From positions 3,909,501 to 3,973,500 of the forward strand of contig NZ_CP150304.1 of the NCBI RefSeq assembly GCF_037992945.1: a DNA stretch of 64,000 nucleotides, in the 5' to 3' direction. A program made the position numbers and the translations under genes. Source of the stretch: Peribacillus sp. FSL E2-0218 (lineage in GTDB: Bacteria > Bacillota > Bacilli > Bacillales > DSM-1321). Under the pieces are notes generated by a model that saw only the letters and a list, made by a program, of their open reading frames with translations, searched no databases and was not told the DNA's origin. Shown in pieces: positions 34,438 to 43,185 of this stretch (positions are counted from its first letter, which is position 1; every line of letters starts with the position of its first letter).

Positions 34438-35335
34438 TCTTCTTCAGCCTAAGGCTGTTGACCGCTAAGAAGTAGTCGATGACAAATAGGCGGAATTGCT
34501 GGGCTGTTGGGGTGAAATAGCGTTTTTCCGACCAGCATAGACCGATCGTCCTTTGGCACATCGGCTCGGTTATCCGGATTTTATGTGAAGAGGATCCCGT
34601 TTGGTGCAGCCAGGTGAGTTCGGATACAAAGGCGACGCCCAGTCCTTTTTTGACCAGATCGGAGATGACAGCCGGTTCATCGCCTTCAAACGCGATGTGC
34701 TGGACAAAACCGGCCTCCAGGCAAAATTGGTCGGTTAGGCTGCGAAATCCGAAGCCTGTGTTCATGCTGATGAACGGTTCATGCTTCACTTCATGCAGTT
34801 CAATACTTTCCCTGCCTGCCAATCGGTGATCCGGTGGCACGATCAAGTATATTTCTTCAGTGATCAAGGGCTCCCACCTAATATCTGCTCCTTCAATCGG
34901 GACGGACGAAATGCAATAATCGATTTCTCCTTCCATGAGCAGCTGCTTCATGGATGTTATCGATTTCAGGAATTGCTGAAAGCGGACATCCGGATATTTG
35001 GTTAGAAAAGTGCCCAATAAATCAGGCAGGACCCTGGGAATGGTGACGGCCAGCGTGATGTTCTTTTGGCCTTGATCGGTTAATTCCTCGATTTCACGCC
35101 TGCCTTCATTCAGTTCGGCAAAAGCCCGGTCAACCCTGTTCAAGAATTTTCTCCCGGCTGCATTGAGCCTGATTTTCCGGTGTTCCCTATCGAATAGTGA
35201 TACTCCCAAATCCTCCTCGAGGCGAGATATCGTTTTACTAAGGGAGGGCTGGGCTATTTGAAGCTTTTCGGCGGCCTTCGTCATATGTTCCAGGCGCGCT
35301 ACGGTTTGAAAATACTGAAGCTGCAATAATTCCAC
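34427..35335 (-). CDS. LysR-family transcriptional regulator
   Basis: A 302-residue LysR protein. The winged HTH at the N-terminus is LQYFQTVARLEHMTKAAEKL ... QPSLSKTISRLEEDLG; the C-terminal two-lobed effector domain reads ITLAVTIPRVLPDLLG and CISSVPIEGADIR. I start it at the GTG at 35335, giving the usual MELLQLQYF opening. An ATG six codons upstream abuts a perfect palindrome and has no ribosome site. It is divergent from a YhgE/Pip gene and probably controls it. Confidence 0.87.
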   Translation of the reverse strand: MELLQLQYFQTVARLEHMTKAAEKLQIAQPSLSKTISRLEEDLGVSLFDREHRKIRLNAAGRKFLNRVDRAFAELNEGRREIEELTDQGQKNITLAVTIPRVLPDLLGTFLTKYPDVRFQQFLKSITSMKQLLMEGEIDYCISSVPIEGADIRWEPLITEEIYLIVPPDHRLAGRESIELHEVKHEPFISMNTGFGFRSLTDQFCLEAGFVQHIAFEGDEPAVISDLVKKGLGVAFVSELTWLHQTGSSSHKIRITEPMCQRTIGLCWSEKRYFTPTAQQFRLFVIDYFLAVNSLRLKKKDE

Positions 35336-35353
35336 TTTCCCCACTCTTTTCAT

Positions 35354-35390
35354 ATAGATTTAAATCTATTATTACATAATGAATTATGTA
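35354..35390. promoter_or_regulatory. Two perfect palindromes in the lysR/yhgE divergent promoter
   Basis: ATAGATTTAAATCTAT (35354-35369, 16 bp) and TACATAAT-GA-ATTATGTA (35373-35390, 8-bp arms) are adjacent. Both have the dyad form bound by LysR dimers, and lie between the two divergent starts. Confidence 0.6.
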
Positions 35391-35458
35391 TTATACAGCA
35401 TTAAAAAAAGCCCTTATGATGAAATAATCTCATTTAGTTGGAAAGGGCAGGTTCGATA

Positions 35459-37462
35459 ATGAAAGGTATACAACTTGTATTACATGATATTAAAGCAATG
35501 TGGATGCACAAACACGGGAGAATCGCGTTGATCTTCCTTTTGGTCGTTCCTTTGATATACTCAGGTTTCTTCCTGGCAGGCTATTGGAATCCTTATGGAC
35601 AGTTAGATCAGCTCCCAGTAGCTGTCGTCAATCATGACAAAGGCGCGATGATGGATGATAAGCCGGTCGAAGCGGGTGAAGACTTCGTCAAGGAATTGAA
35701 AAAGCAAAAAGAATTGGACTTCCACTTCATCTCGCAAAAGGCGGCTGATACCGGCCTTAAAAAAGGTACCTATTATATGGTCGTGACGATTCCGAAGGAT
35801 TTTTCCAAGAACGTCACGACATTAATGGATGAAAAACCGGAAACGGCCAAGCTTTTATATACGGTCAATCCTGGCAAGAACTTCGTTGCCTCACAGATCA
35901 GCACAACAGCGGTTGAAAAGATGACGACAAAAATCAATGCAAGCATAACAAAAGTCTATTCGGAAGGCATCCTCTCGAAGTTCCAGGATGTTTCAAAAGG
36001 CTTGGCCGACGCCGGGGTTGGGGCGGAAAAGCTTCATCAAGGAACGGTGGCTGCGAAAAGCGGCAGTGAGAATTTATCGGACGGCATTCAAGCTTTGAAT
36101 AGTGGTGCCGAGAAGCTGCAATCGGGAAGCAACAAGCTTGTGGATGGGCAAGATGCCTTGGCTAACGGGGCCGACGGGATCTCGGACGGTTCCCAGAGCT
36201 TGTATTCCGGGATGAAGCAGCTTTCGACTGGACATCAATCATTGGAAAATGGGATGAAGGATCTTAACCGAGGGGTGAAGAACTGGTCAGCCGGTAATGA
36301 AAAATTAAGCCAAGGCCAGGACCAGGCAGCCGAAACGGCGAATACGCTAAAAAAACAATTGGCTGAGTATGGCAAGAGTCACCCTGATGCAATAAAGGAG
36401 CAAGACTTCAAGCAGATTCTTGCCCTATCGGATGGATTATCCAAAGCAGCCGCCACGTTACAGTCCGGACAAAAGCAGCTGGGCGAGGGCGCTGCCAAAG
36501 TGGCTGATGGGCAAGATGCGATTCAGGCCGGGATGAAAACCTTCGGCGATAAAATGACACTAGTCCAATCTGGGGCTAAGCAATTACATGACGGGTCTGT
36601 TGATTTTGCCAGTGGGTTCTCGCAATGGTCAAACGGCTTCACCAGTTTACAGGGCGGAATCGATTCACTTGCAAGCGGAAGCAACAGGCTCGCACGCGGC
36701 ACGATGGATCTTCAAGACGGACTGGCTTCATTGGAAACCGGATCGAAGCAGTTATCGACGAAGCTAAATGATGCCGCCGACAAAACGGCCAGTTTGCAGT
36801 ATGATGATTCGACCACGACGATGTTCTCTGAACCTGTTGAATTGGTCCAATCCAATCTTTCCGAGGTTCCTAATTATGGAACGGGAATTGCACCGTATTT
36901 CCTGTCTTTAGCCTTTTATGTAGGAGGCATCATGGCTTCAAATATCTTGCCGCTCGGCCGCAGACAGAATCTCAAGGTGACCGGAACGGTCCATTTTACA
37001 AATAAGCTGGGGCTTGTCTATGTAATCGGCTTGATCCAGGCACTGCTGGTGGATGCAGTCGTCCTACTTGGCTTCCACTTGCATGTCGCAAGTGTCCCTG
37101 TATTCATCCTATCAAGCATCATCGTTTCCTTTACCTTCATGACGTTCATTCTCATGCTGGTCACCGTATTCGGCGTGGTCGGGAAATTCGCAGCCGTCAC
37201 CCTTCTTGTTTTCCAATTGGCTACCTGCGGCGGAACATTCCCAGGCGAGTTGGGCATGTCATTATTGACGCAAATCGGTCAATTTTTACCTATGGCCCAC
37301 TCCCTGCAGGAGCTTCAAGAAGTCATTTCATTAGGCGGCTGGGAAAACCTGCAAACACAAATAGTGATCTTGCTTGCTTACCTCGTTATTGCAGCGGTCA
37401 TCGGCTGGATAACCAGTCATATCCAGCATGCTAAAGTGGCTCACGACGATGTGACCTCATGA
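35459..37462 (+). CDS. yhgE: YhgE/Pip-family membrane protein
   Basis: A 667-residue protein with one N-terminal helix (IALIFLLVVPLIYSGFFLAGYW), a long extracytoplasmic region, and about five C-terminal helices similar to ABC-2-type permeases. The middle (about residues 190-450) is a chain of short repeats such as LSDGIQALNSGAEKLQSGSNKL, typical of YhgE and of phage-receptor/Pip and type VII-associated proteins, forming an extended coiled coil. Start is the ATG at 35459 behind GGAAAGGGCAGG. Members include phage receptors and secretion-associated proteins; function here is unknown. Divergent LysR control is likely. Confidence 0.87.
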   Translation: MKGIQLVLHDIKAMWMHKHGRIALIFLLVVPLIYSGFFLAGYWNPYGQLDQLPVAVVNHDKGAMMDDKPVEAGEDFVKELKKQKELDFHFISQKAADTGLKKGTYYMVVTIPKDFSKNVTTLMDEKPETAKLLYTVNPGKNFVASQISTTAVEKMTTKINASITKVYSEGILSKFQDVSKGLADAGVGAEKLHQGTVAAKSGSENLSDGIQALNSGAEKLQSGSNKLVDGQDALANGADGISDGSQSLYSGMKQLSTGHQSLENGMKDLNRGVKNWSAGNEKLSQGQDQAAETANTLKKQLAEYGKSHPDAIKEQDFKQILALSDGLSKAAATLQSGQKQLGEGAAKVADGQDAIQAGMKTFGDKMTLVQSGAKQLHDGSVDFASGFSQWSNGFTSLQGGIDSLASGSNRLARGTMDLQDGLASLETGSKQLSTKLNDAADKTASLQYDDSTTTMFSEPVELVQSNLSEVPNYGTGIAPYFLSLAFYVGGIMASNILPLGRRQNLKVTGTVHFTNKLGLVYVIGLIQALLVDAVVLLGFHLHVASVPVFILSSIIVSFTFMTFILMLVTVFGVVGKFAAVTLLVFQLATCGGTFPGELGMSLLTQIGQFLPMAHSLQELQEVISLGGWENLQTQIVILLAYLVIAAVIGWITSHIQHAKVAHDDVTS

Positions 37463-37470
37463 TCTAAGAA

Positions 37471-37517
37471 GGAGCCGTGTCATTCCCAACAAAATGGCAC
37501 GGCTCTTCGCCTTTTTG
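37471..37517 (+). terminator. Terminator of the yhgE gene
   Basis: GAGCCGTG(T)CATT pairs with AATG(G)CACGGCTC, followed by TTCGCCTTTTTG. Confidence 0.8.
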
Positions 37518-37559
37518 TATAATGGTCATAAAACAAGCGCAGATGGAGGGCGAGTGGAG

Positions 37560-38228
37560 ATGCTTGTACAGCGATATGAAGTGAAATCCTTGAATATGGG
37601 GAAAACGGAAACCTACCAATTCGGAAAAAAGGTGTATCGATCCGCAATTAAAAAGGAGCCAGTGAATGGTCCAGTATTCTTAAGCAAGGTGGGTTTGGCT
37701 GGAGATGAACAAGCCTATGAACATCACGGCGGGGAAAATAAGGCCTTATGTGTATACCCGTTAGACCATTATGAACATTGGAGGCCTGTTTTTCATAATA
37801 TGGTCGATACCGCCCTTTTTGGCGAAAATCTCACGGTCAGCGGCCTGACGGAAGATATAGCCCATATCGGTGATATTTTTTCAATTGGCGAAGCCCTTGT
37901 CCAAATATCCGAGCCGCGTAATCCCTGCTATAAACTTGCGGCCAAATATGAGGTGCCCAGCTTGATCGTCCAAGTTAGAAATACGGGCTACACAGGATTC
38001 CTGTTAAGGGTGCTGAAGGAAGGGATGATCTCGCCGCATGACGCGATGGAATTGATCGAGCCCCATCCGCAGCGGGTTTCGGTTGCTTTGGTCAATGACG
38101 TCAAATTCCATGACCGTTTCAATCGTGATAAAGTGAACCGGGTGTTACAAGTCAAAGAGTTATCTGAAAGCCTTCACCTTGCCATTAAACAACAGTTCGA
38201 TTCCGGACAGAAAAATGGCTGGGGATGA
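37560..38228 (+). CDS. MOSC-domain protein (YiiM-like)
   Basis: A 222-residue MOSC-domain protein with a YiiM-type C-terminal helical tail. The core includes VGLAGDEQAYEHHGGENKALCVYP, DTALFGENLTVSGL and the conserved cysteine in SEPRNPCYKLA near residue 124, which binds the molybdenum cofactor in the family. YiiM-type proteins reduce N-hydroxylated bases and detoxify 6-hydroxylaminopurine. Start ATG at 37560 after GGAGGG. Monocistronic. Confidence 0.85.
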   Translation: MLVQRYEVKSLNMGKTETYQFGKKVYRSAIKKEPVNGPVFLSKVGLAGDEQAYEHHGGENKALCVYPLDHYEHWRPVFHNMVDTALFGENLTVSGLTEDIAHIGDIFSIGEALVQISEPRNPCYKLAAKYEVPSLIVQVRNTGYTGFLLRVLKEGMISPHDAMELIEPHPQRVSVALVNDVKFHDRFNRDKVNRVLQVKELSESLHLAIKQQFDSGQKNGWG

Positions 38229-38257
38229 TGGCCCGGAACTTTTTTGAAATGGCATGG

Positions 38258-38305
38258 AAAAAGCCCCCATATGGCTGCCGAAGCAGATCATATGGGGGCT
38301 TTTTC
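38258..38305. terminator. Bidirectional terminator between MOSC and DHA2 genes
   Basis: AAAAAGCCCCCATAT pairs with ATATGGGGGCTTTTT. Confidence 0.88.
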
Positions 38306-38308
38306 ACA

Positions 38309-39814
38309 TTAAGCGGTTTGTTCTTTTTTCTCGGCTGGCTTTTCTTCAGCCGGCCAGGCACGCTTGATGAATATGGTTAAAATCAGCGCCACGCCCGCAA
38401 TGAAGGTAGAAACAAGGAAGGAGAAGTTAATTCCATCCAGCATGGCCTGCATCCCGATTTGGGCTTTCATTTGTGCCATAACCTCAGCGGAGGGCTGGCT
38501 TGTTAATTGGCTCATTGCTTTCGTCATTAGTTCCTCACCGGTTGAAGCTGCACGGTTAGACATGACCGTAACAAGCAATGCTGTACCGATGGCACCGGAG
38601 ATTTGGTTCAGTGTATTGTTCATGGCTGTACCGTGCGGGTTCATACGGGCTGGCAGCGAGTTCAATCCATTTGTCATGATCGGCATCATGGACATTGACA
38701 TCCCGAATGAACGAACGGAAAACAGAATGACAATTTCTGTATAAGATGTTTCCATTGATAATTTACTTAAGTAATACGTAGTTGCTACAGTGATGAGCAA
38801 GCCGATTGAAGCAAGGATGCGGGCACCGAACTTATCGAAAAGCTTACCGGTAACCGGTGACATCAAGGCCATTAATAAGGCACCTGGCAGCATCAATAAT
38901 CCTGAATCAAATGGTGAAATGCCACGCACTGTTTGTGTATACATCGGGATTAAGATCATCCCAGAAAACATTGCCATGTTCAGCACGATTGAAATCGTTG
39001 CGGATAGCGCGAACATTGGGTGCTTGAAGATCCTGAATTCAAGCATCGGCGTTTCCATTTTCAGCTGGCGTGTAATGAAAAGAACCAGGGAAACGGCACC
39101 GACTAAAAGTGTCCCATATACCCATGGGCTATCCCAGCCCTTGCTGCCTGCGGAACTGAATCCGTACAGCAAGCCGCCGAAGCCCAAGCTTGAAAGGATG
39201 ACCGATATTTTATCAATGTGAATATCGACTTTATCCTTATGGTCTTTTAGTTTAAAGAAACCAAAAATGAGCACGAGTAACGCAAGCGGAGTAATGAAAT
39301 GGAACAGCATTCTCCAATCATAATGTTCAATGATCCAGCCTGAAAGCGTCGGCCCGATTGCAGGGGCAAACATCATGACTAAACCGAATAATCCCATGGC
39401 CGATCCCCGTTTTTCGACAGGGAAAGAAGTTAACAGCACGTTCATCAATAGCGGCATCATGATTGCCGAACCCGCAGCCTGAACCATACGAGCCCCCAAT
39501 AATAATGGGAATACTTCCGCTACACCGGCAACGATCGTACCGATGGAGAATAGCAGCATGGCTGTCAGGAAGAGATTACGTACCGAATATTTCCTTATTA
39601 AGAAGGCTGTTGTGGGAATCATGATTCCATTGACGAGCATATAGCCCGTTGTCAGCCATTGGACTGTTGATGTCTCAATTCCCAAGTCCGTTTTAATTGA
39701 TGGCAGTGCAATATTTAAAAGGGTCGAATTTAATATCGATATGAACGCACCGATCATCAGGATGATCAAAATGCCATAAGAGCCCTTTTGTTCTTTTGTT
39801 TGTGCAGTACTCAC
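38309..39814 (-). CDS. DHA2-family MFS drug exporter (EmrB/LmrB-like)
   Basis: A 501-residue, about 14-helix drug:H+ antiporter. Signatures are ILNSTLLNIALPSIKTDLG in helix 1, QWLTTGYMLVNGIMIP in helix 2, and the motif-C region GLVMMFAPAIGPTLSGWIIE. It starts with GTG 12 bases behind GGAGG. A TetR regulator is divergent, and the shared promoter contains a TATACC-TCT-GGTCTA dyad, resembling the LmrA/YxaF-controlled lmrB type of lincomycin exporter, though resemblance is not proof of substrate. Confidence 0.9.
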   Translation of the reverse strand: MSTAQTKEQKGSYGILIILMIGAFISILNSTLLNIALPSIKTDLGIETSTVQWLTTGYMLVNGIMIPTTAFLIRKYSVRNLFLTAMLLFSIGTIVAGVAEVFPLLLGARMVQAAGSAIMMPLLMNVLLTSFPVEKRGSAMGLFGLVMMFAPAIGPTLSGWIIEHYDWRMLFHFITPLALLVLIFGFFKLKDHKDKVDIHIDKISVILSSLGFGGLLYGFSSAGSKGWDSPWVYGTLLVGAVSLVLFITRQLKMETPMLEFRIFKHPMFALSATISIVLNMAMFSGMILIPMYTQTVRGISPFDSGLLMLPGALLMALMSPVTGKLFDKFGARILASIGLLITVATTYYLSKLSMETSYTEIVILFSVRSFGMSMSMMPIMTNGLNSLPARMNPHGTAMNNTLNQISGAIGTALLVTVMSNRAASTGEELMTKAMSQLTSQPSAEVMAQMKAQIGMQAMLDGINFSFLVSTFIAGVALILTIFIKRAWPAEEKPAEKKEQTA

Positions 39815-39893
39815 TTTTTATCTATTCCTCCATTCAAACAATTGGTTCATTTAATTATACGACGGGTACACCCCAATCTCATAAAATCAATAA

Positions 39894-39908
39894 TATACCT
39901 CTGGTCTA
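39894..39908. promoter_or_regulatory. Candidate TetR operator in the DHA2/tetR intergenic region
   Basis: TATACCTCTGGTCTA has 5 of 6 arm positions paired around TCT. It recalls the AGACC...GGTCT boxes of LmrA/YxaF. It lies between the divergent exporter and tetR genes. Confidence 0.4.
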
Positions 39909-40014
39909 TTTTTTGCAATAAAAATTTCATGGTTTAAATAAGGGTTTGTGCTGTGATTAAAAATAGAGTACGATTACATTTATACAAGCAGTATAAAGAA
40001 ATTAAGGTGATACG

Positions 40015-40911
40015 ATGAAGAATCGAAGGCAGAATGTCATCGATACGGCTCATAAGCTATTTATTGAAAAGGGCTACCAAGCCACGTCCATCCAAGATAT
40101 TTTAGACGGCAGCGGCATTTCAAAAGGTACATTTTATAATTATTTCCCTTCGAAGGGTGAATTATTTATCGCCATTTTCCGATCCTTCTACAAAAGGATC
40201 CGCCATGATCGGGAAAAACTGCTGGATGGCCAAGATTCAGCCGATATTGAAATTTTCATTCAGCAGCTCGAACTGCAAATGATGGGCAACAAGCAAAGCA
40301 AATTGCTGATCCTGATCGAAGAAGTCCGCGTTTCCAACGATGAAGAATTAAAGCAATTCATCAATCAAATCCTTTTGCTGAGCATACGCTGGATGCATGG
40401 CCGTTTCCTCGATATATTCGGGGAAAGCAAAAAAAACTATCTTCTGGATTGCGTCATCATTTTCCACTCGATGATGACCCATATGAATTACTTCAATCAT
40501 AAGGCGAATGAAGTCCCGAAGCCGGAGATACAAATTATCCGCTACTGCATGAACCGAATCATCCAAACAGTCGATGAGGCGGCAAAAAGCAAGGAACAAA
40601 TTCTTGATCCCGACTTAATGGATACGTGGTTCCCGAAGTTTGAAAACAATCTTTACCCTTGCCATAATGATTTATTGAAGGCAACCTTGGAATTAAAAAA
40701 GGCGATCAATACAGCTTTTCCCTGCGGTGAAAATCGGACAAGGGCCATTGAGCTGGTCGACTTTATCCAGGATGAGCTGATGCAGTCCGACACTCCACGA
40801 AGATTTTTGATAGAAAGCCTGCTGCTCACCCTAAAGAATCAATATTCGGAGCAAGTTCAAACATACATGAAGGACTTTGAGGAAAGCATTAACGCTTGTC
40901 TGGTTCAATGA
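40015..40911 (+). CDS. TetR/AcrR regulator of the adjacent exporter
   Basis: A 298-residue TetR-family protein, longer than the usual 190-220. The HTH is standard: VIDTAHKLFIEKGYQATSIQ and SGISKGTFYNYFPSKGELFI (residues 7-55). The C-terminal ligand domain extends about 90 residues beyond a typical one, ending MKDFEESINACL. Divergent from the DHA2 exporter, which it probably represses. Start ATG follows TAAGGTGATACG. Confidence 0.87.
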   Translation: MKNRRQNVIDTAHKLFIEKGYQATSIQDILDGSGISKGTFYNYFPSKGELFIAIFRSFYKRIRHDREKLLDGQDSADIEIFIQQLELQMMGNKQSKLLILIEEVRVSNDEELKQFINQILLLSIRWMHGRFLDIFGESKKNYLLDCVIIFHSMMTHMNYFNHKANEVPKPEIQIIRYCMNRIIQTVDEAAKSKEQILDPDLMDTWFPKFENNLYPCHNDLLKATLELKKAINTAFPCGENRTRAIELVDFIQDELMQSDTPRRFLIESLLLTLKNQYSEQVQTYMKDFEESINACLVQ

Positions 40912-40919
40912 AAAAAAAG

Positions 40920-40946
40920 AAGGCAGCCATTTGGCTGCCTTTTCCA
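40920..40946. terminator. Terminator between tetR and the lipoprotein gene
   Basis: AAGGCAGCC-ATTT-GGCTGCCTT hairpin with A- and T-rich flanks, serving both converging genes. Confidence 0.82.
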
Positions 40947-40950
40947 GGTT

Positions 40951-41598
40951 TTAATAAGACCATTTCTCTTCATCCATGATCCAATCATTTTTCTTTAAAT
41001 CGAAGGATTCCGTATCATCTTGGATGGAGAAGTAAGCGGGCAGCGGCACCGATTTCCCGTTTGCTTTTTCCCAGCATTCTGCGAACCAATTTGCAAATGC
41101 CCGCTTCTCTTCTTCCTCGATTTCTTCACTTTTGGCTTCGTAAAATTCCCAGAACTCTTCTGATTGGCCGCCAAAGCGTTCCCCATAGTTCACACCTTCG
41201 ATGATGCTCACACTCCCCCCAAATATGGCAGGATCTTTCCCGTCGTAAAACACTTCATTCGCCTGTCGATCCATCGAGAACATGGTAATCGACAGCTCCG
41301 AGGATTCTGGAAAGGATACGAAATCCAATAATTCCACCTGTGAATAAAAGGTGTACGTATGCAATTTCTGAAGATTGTTGATCAAGGCTTCGGATTGCAA
41401 TTCCAGATTCGAATTCACCTCAGCTATATAGCCTTCGACCGAATAAGTAGATTTAGCCGTTTCTTTCACCGGTTCAACCTTGTCGCCTTCCAATGTTTCT
41501 TTTTCAGGATGCTCGTCCGTCTCATCCCGACTCGCTGGTGCACACCCCATCAGTCCCACCACCAGCATGGTAAGTAAAATAATGCCTATTTTTTTCAA
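40951..41598 (-). CDS. Lipoprotein, unknown function
   Basis: A 215-residue protein with a clear lipoprotein signal (IGIILLTMLVVGLMGC, lipobox GLMGC). A charged linker is followed by VEGYIAEVNSNLELQSEALI and a C-terminal acidic domain with EEFWEFYEAKSEEIEEEEK. No family recognised. Monocistronic, starting about 43 bp upstream of a T-rich stretch. Confidence 0.72.
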   Translation of the reverse strand: MKKIGIILLTMLVVGLMGCAPASRDETDEHPEKETLEGDKVEPVKETAKSTYSVEGYIAEVNSNLELQSEALINNLQKLHTYTFYSQVELLDFVSFPESSELSITMFSMDRQANEVFYDGKDPAIFGGSVSIIEGVNYGERFGGQSEEFWEFYEAKSEEIEEEEKRAFANWFAECWEKANGKSVPLPAYFSIQDDTESFDLKKNDWIMDEEKWSY

Positions 41599-41682
41599 CC
41601 GCTATCCTCATCTCTCTTGATACTTTTTTTAGCACCCCTATACTTACGATCCTTCCGCCAAAAGGTTTCGGTTGAAAGAATA

Positions 41683-41711
41683 AACCCCGACTACTTTTGC
41701 AGCCGGGGTTC
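41683..41711 (-). terminator. Terminator of the permease gene at 41.7 kb
   Basis: AACCCCGGCTGCAAAAGTAG-TCGGGGTT forms a 7-bp GC-rich hairpin followed by TATTCTTT on the minus strand. Confidence 0.7.
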
Positions 41712-41717
41712 CGTAAG

Positions 41718-43133
41718 TCAATCGAGTTCCGATTTCCTCATTTTCGCCGCCATCGCCTTGTTCTTGTTCCAAACCTTGAACTTCATGAAAATGGCCGCAA
41801 GTCCGATTATCACCACGAACAACAGGCTTATGAAAAATCCGGGACGGATCTCCTTTTCGAGCAAGGTCCCACTGACCGCAGCAAAAATCAACAGCATGCC
41901 AAAAACGCCTGTGGCCTTGCTCCACGCTTTGCTTTCCAAGATCTTGAAAGAAGAAAGGATGATGAAGGACCAGTTATATAATAGTAAAATACCGGCAGCT
42001 GTCGTGATGTATTCATAAATCTTGCCTGGCAGGAGCAGGGCAGTGATGATCGAGCCTAAAAGCCCCAGCACCCCAAGACATAGTGACGGCAATGGCAGAT
42101 CCTTGAGTTTTTTAATCTTTTGCATGAATAACGAAGGGGCATTCCCATCATCGGCAATCGTTACCAATAGATTGGTCACACCGAATAATGAAGCCGTCAT
42201 CGTCGAAAATCCAGCCACGATGATGGCCCCGTTAAAAACATGAGGAAAAAAAGCCAGATGATAACTATCCAACGCGGTTACAAAAGGACTCTCCTTCTCA
42301 CTGAACGCCCCTAGCGAAACCATCGTGACAGCCAGTCCCAATGAGACTACATAGATGATCGTCAGTCCCAACAGCATGATCGTCCCTGCCTTGGGTGCCT
42401 CTTCTTTCTTTTTAAGCTGCATCGCCATCAATCCGATCACTTCAATGCCGCCAAATGCATAAAAGGCATAAATGAGCGATGTCCAAAATCCTTTCAGCCC
42501 TTTTGGGAATAATTCATTATACGTATTGGGAAATGACGGCGGCTTCTCTCCATCGAGACCGAACCAACCGAGCACGGCACATGCTGCAAGGATGATGAAC
42601 ATGACGATTGCAGCCGTTTTTATGATCGCAAGGAGGTTTTCAATCCTATCGAATCCTTTTGTTCCCATCAATACCACAACGATTGAAACAAAAGCAAACC
42701 CGGCGGAAAATAACCATAGCGGTACACTCGGGAACCAAAATTGCGATAAAAGCGACAACGCGGTCAACTGGCTGCCCATGATCAAAATATTCGAGGACCA
42801 ATAATTCCAGCCGCAGCTAAAGCCAGCCCAACGGCCGAATGCTTTATTGGCATAATAACAAAAGGAGCCCTCTTGAGGGTCTTCTGCCGTCATTTTGGCA
42901 AGCAGGTTATACACGATATACGTACCAAGGGCAGCCAATATAAAGGAAAACACTATCGATGGACCCGTTGTGATAATCCCGATCGTCGATCCAAGAAAAT
43001 AGCCAGTACCGATCGTGCATCCTACACCGACCAATGACAGCTGCCACCATTTCATATCGCCAGTTTGCCCGCCTGAATTAGATGCCTCCATGTTTTTCTT
43101 CCCTTTAGCTGGAGTACAATTGGCTTTTACCAT
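41718..43133 (-). CDS. APC-family amino-acid permease
   Basis: A 471-residue, about 12-helix APC transporter. The signature LSLVGVGCTIGTGYFLGSTI lies near residue 35, with EDPQEGSFCYYANKAFGRWAG near residue 87 and FYAFGGIEVIGLMAMQLKKK near residue 225. ATG at 43133 follows GGAAGGGGGGAGCGTC. It lies 52 bp downstream of the MFS gene on the same strand, so possibly cotranscribed. Substrate unknown. Confidence 0.88.
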   Translation of the reverse strand: MVKANCTPAKGKKNMEASNSGGQTGDMKWWQLSLVGVGCTIGTGYFLGSTIGIITTGPSIVFSFILAALGTYIVYNLLAKMTAEDPQEGSFCYYANKAFGRWAGFSCGWNYWSSNILIMGSQLTALSLLSQFWFPSVPLWLFSAGFAFVSIVVVLMGTKGFDRIENLLAIIKTAAIVMFIILAACAVLGWFGLDGEKPPSFPNTYNELFPKGLKGFWTSLIYAFYAFGGIEVIGLMAMQLKKKEEAPKAGTIMLLGLTIIYVVSLGLAVTMVSLGAFSEKESPFVTALDSYHLAFFPHVFNGAIIVAGFSTMTASLFGVTNLLVTIADDGNAPSLFMQKIKKLKDLPLPSLCLGVLGLLGSIITALLLPGKIYEYITTAAGILLLYNWSFIILSSFKILESKAWSKATGVFGMLLIFAAVSGTLLEKEIRPGFFISLLFVVIIGLAAIFMKFKVWNKNKAMAAKMRKSELD

Positions 43134-43185
43134 GACGCTCCCCCCTTCCATCCTTCATACTATTGATAAAGCGGAATCCGCCTTT

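Noticed and set aside
37489..37505. TGGCAC-N5-TTCGC as a sigma-54 promoter
   Set aside because: It is one arm of the yhgE terminator hairpin and lacks the -12 TTGC.
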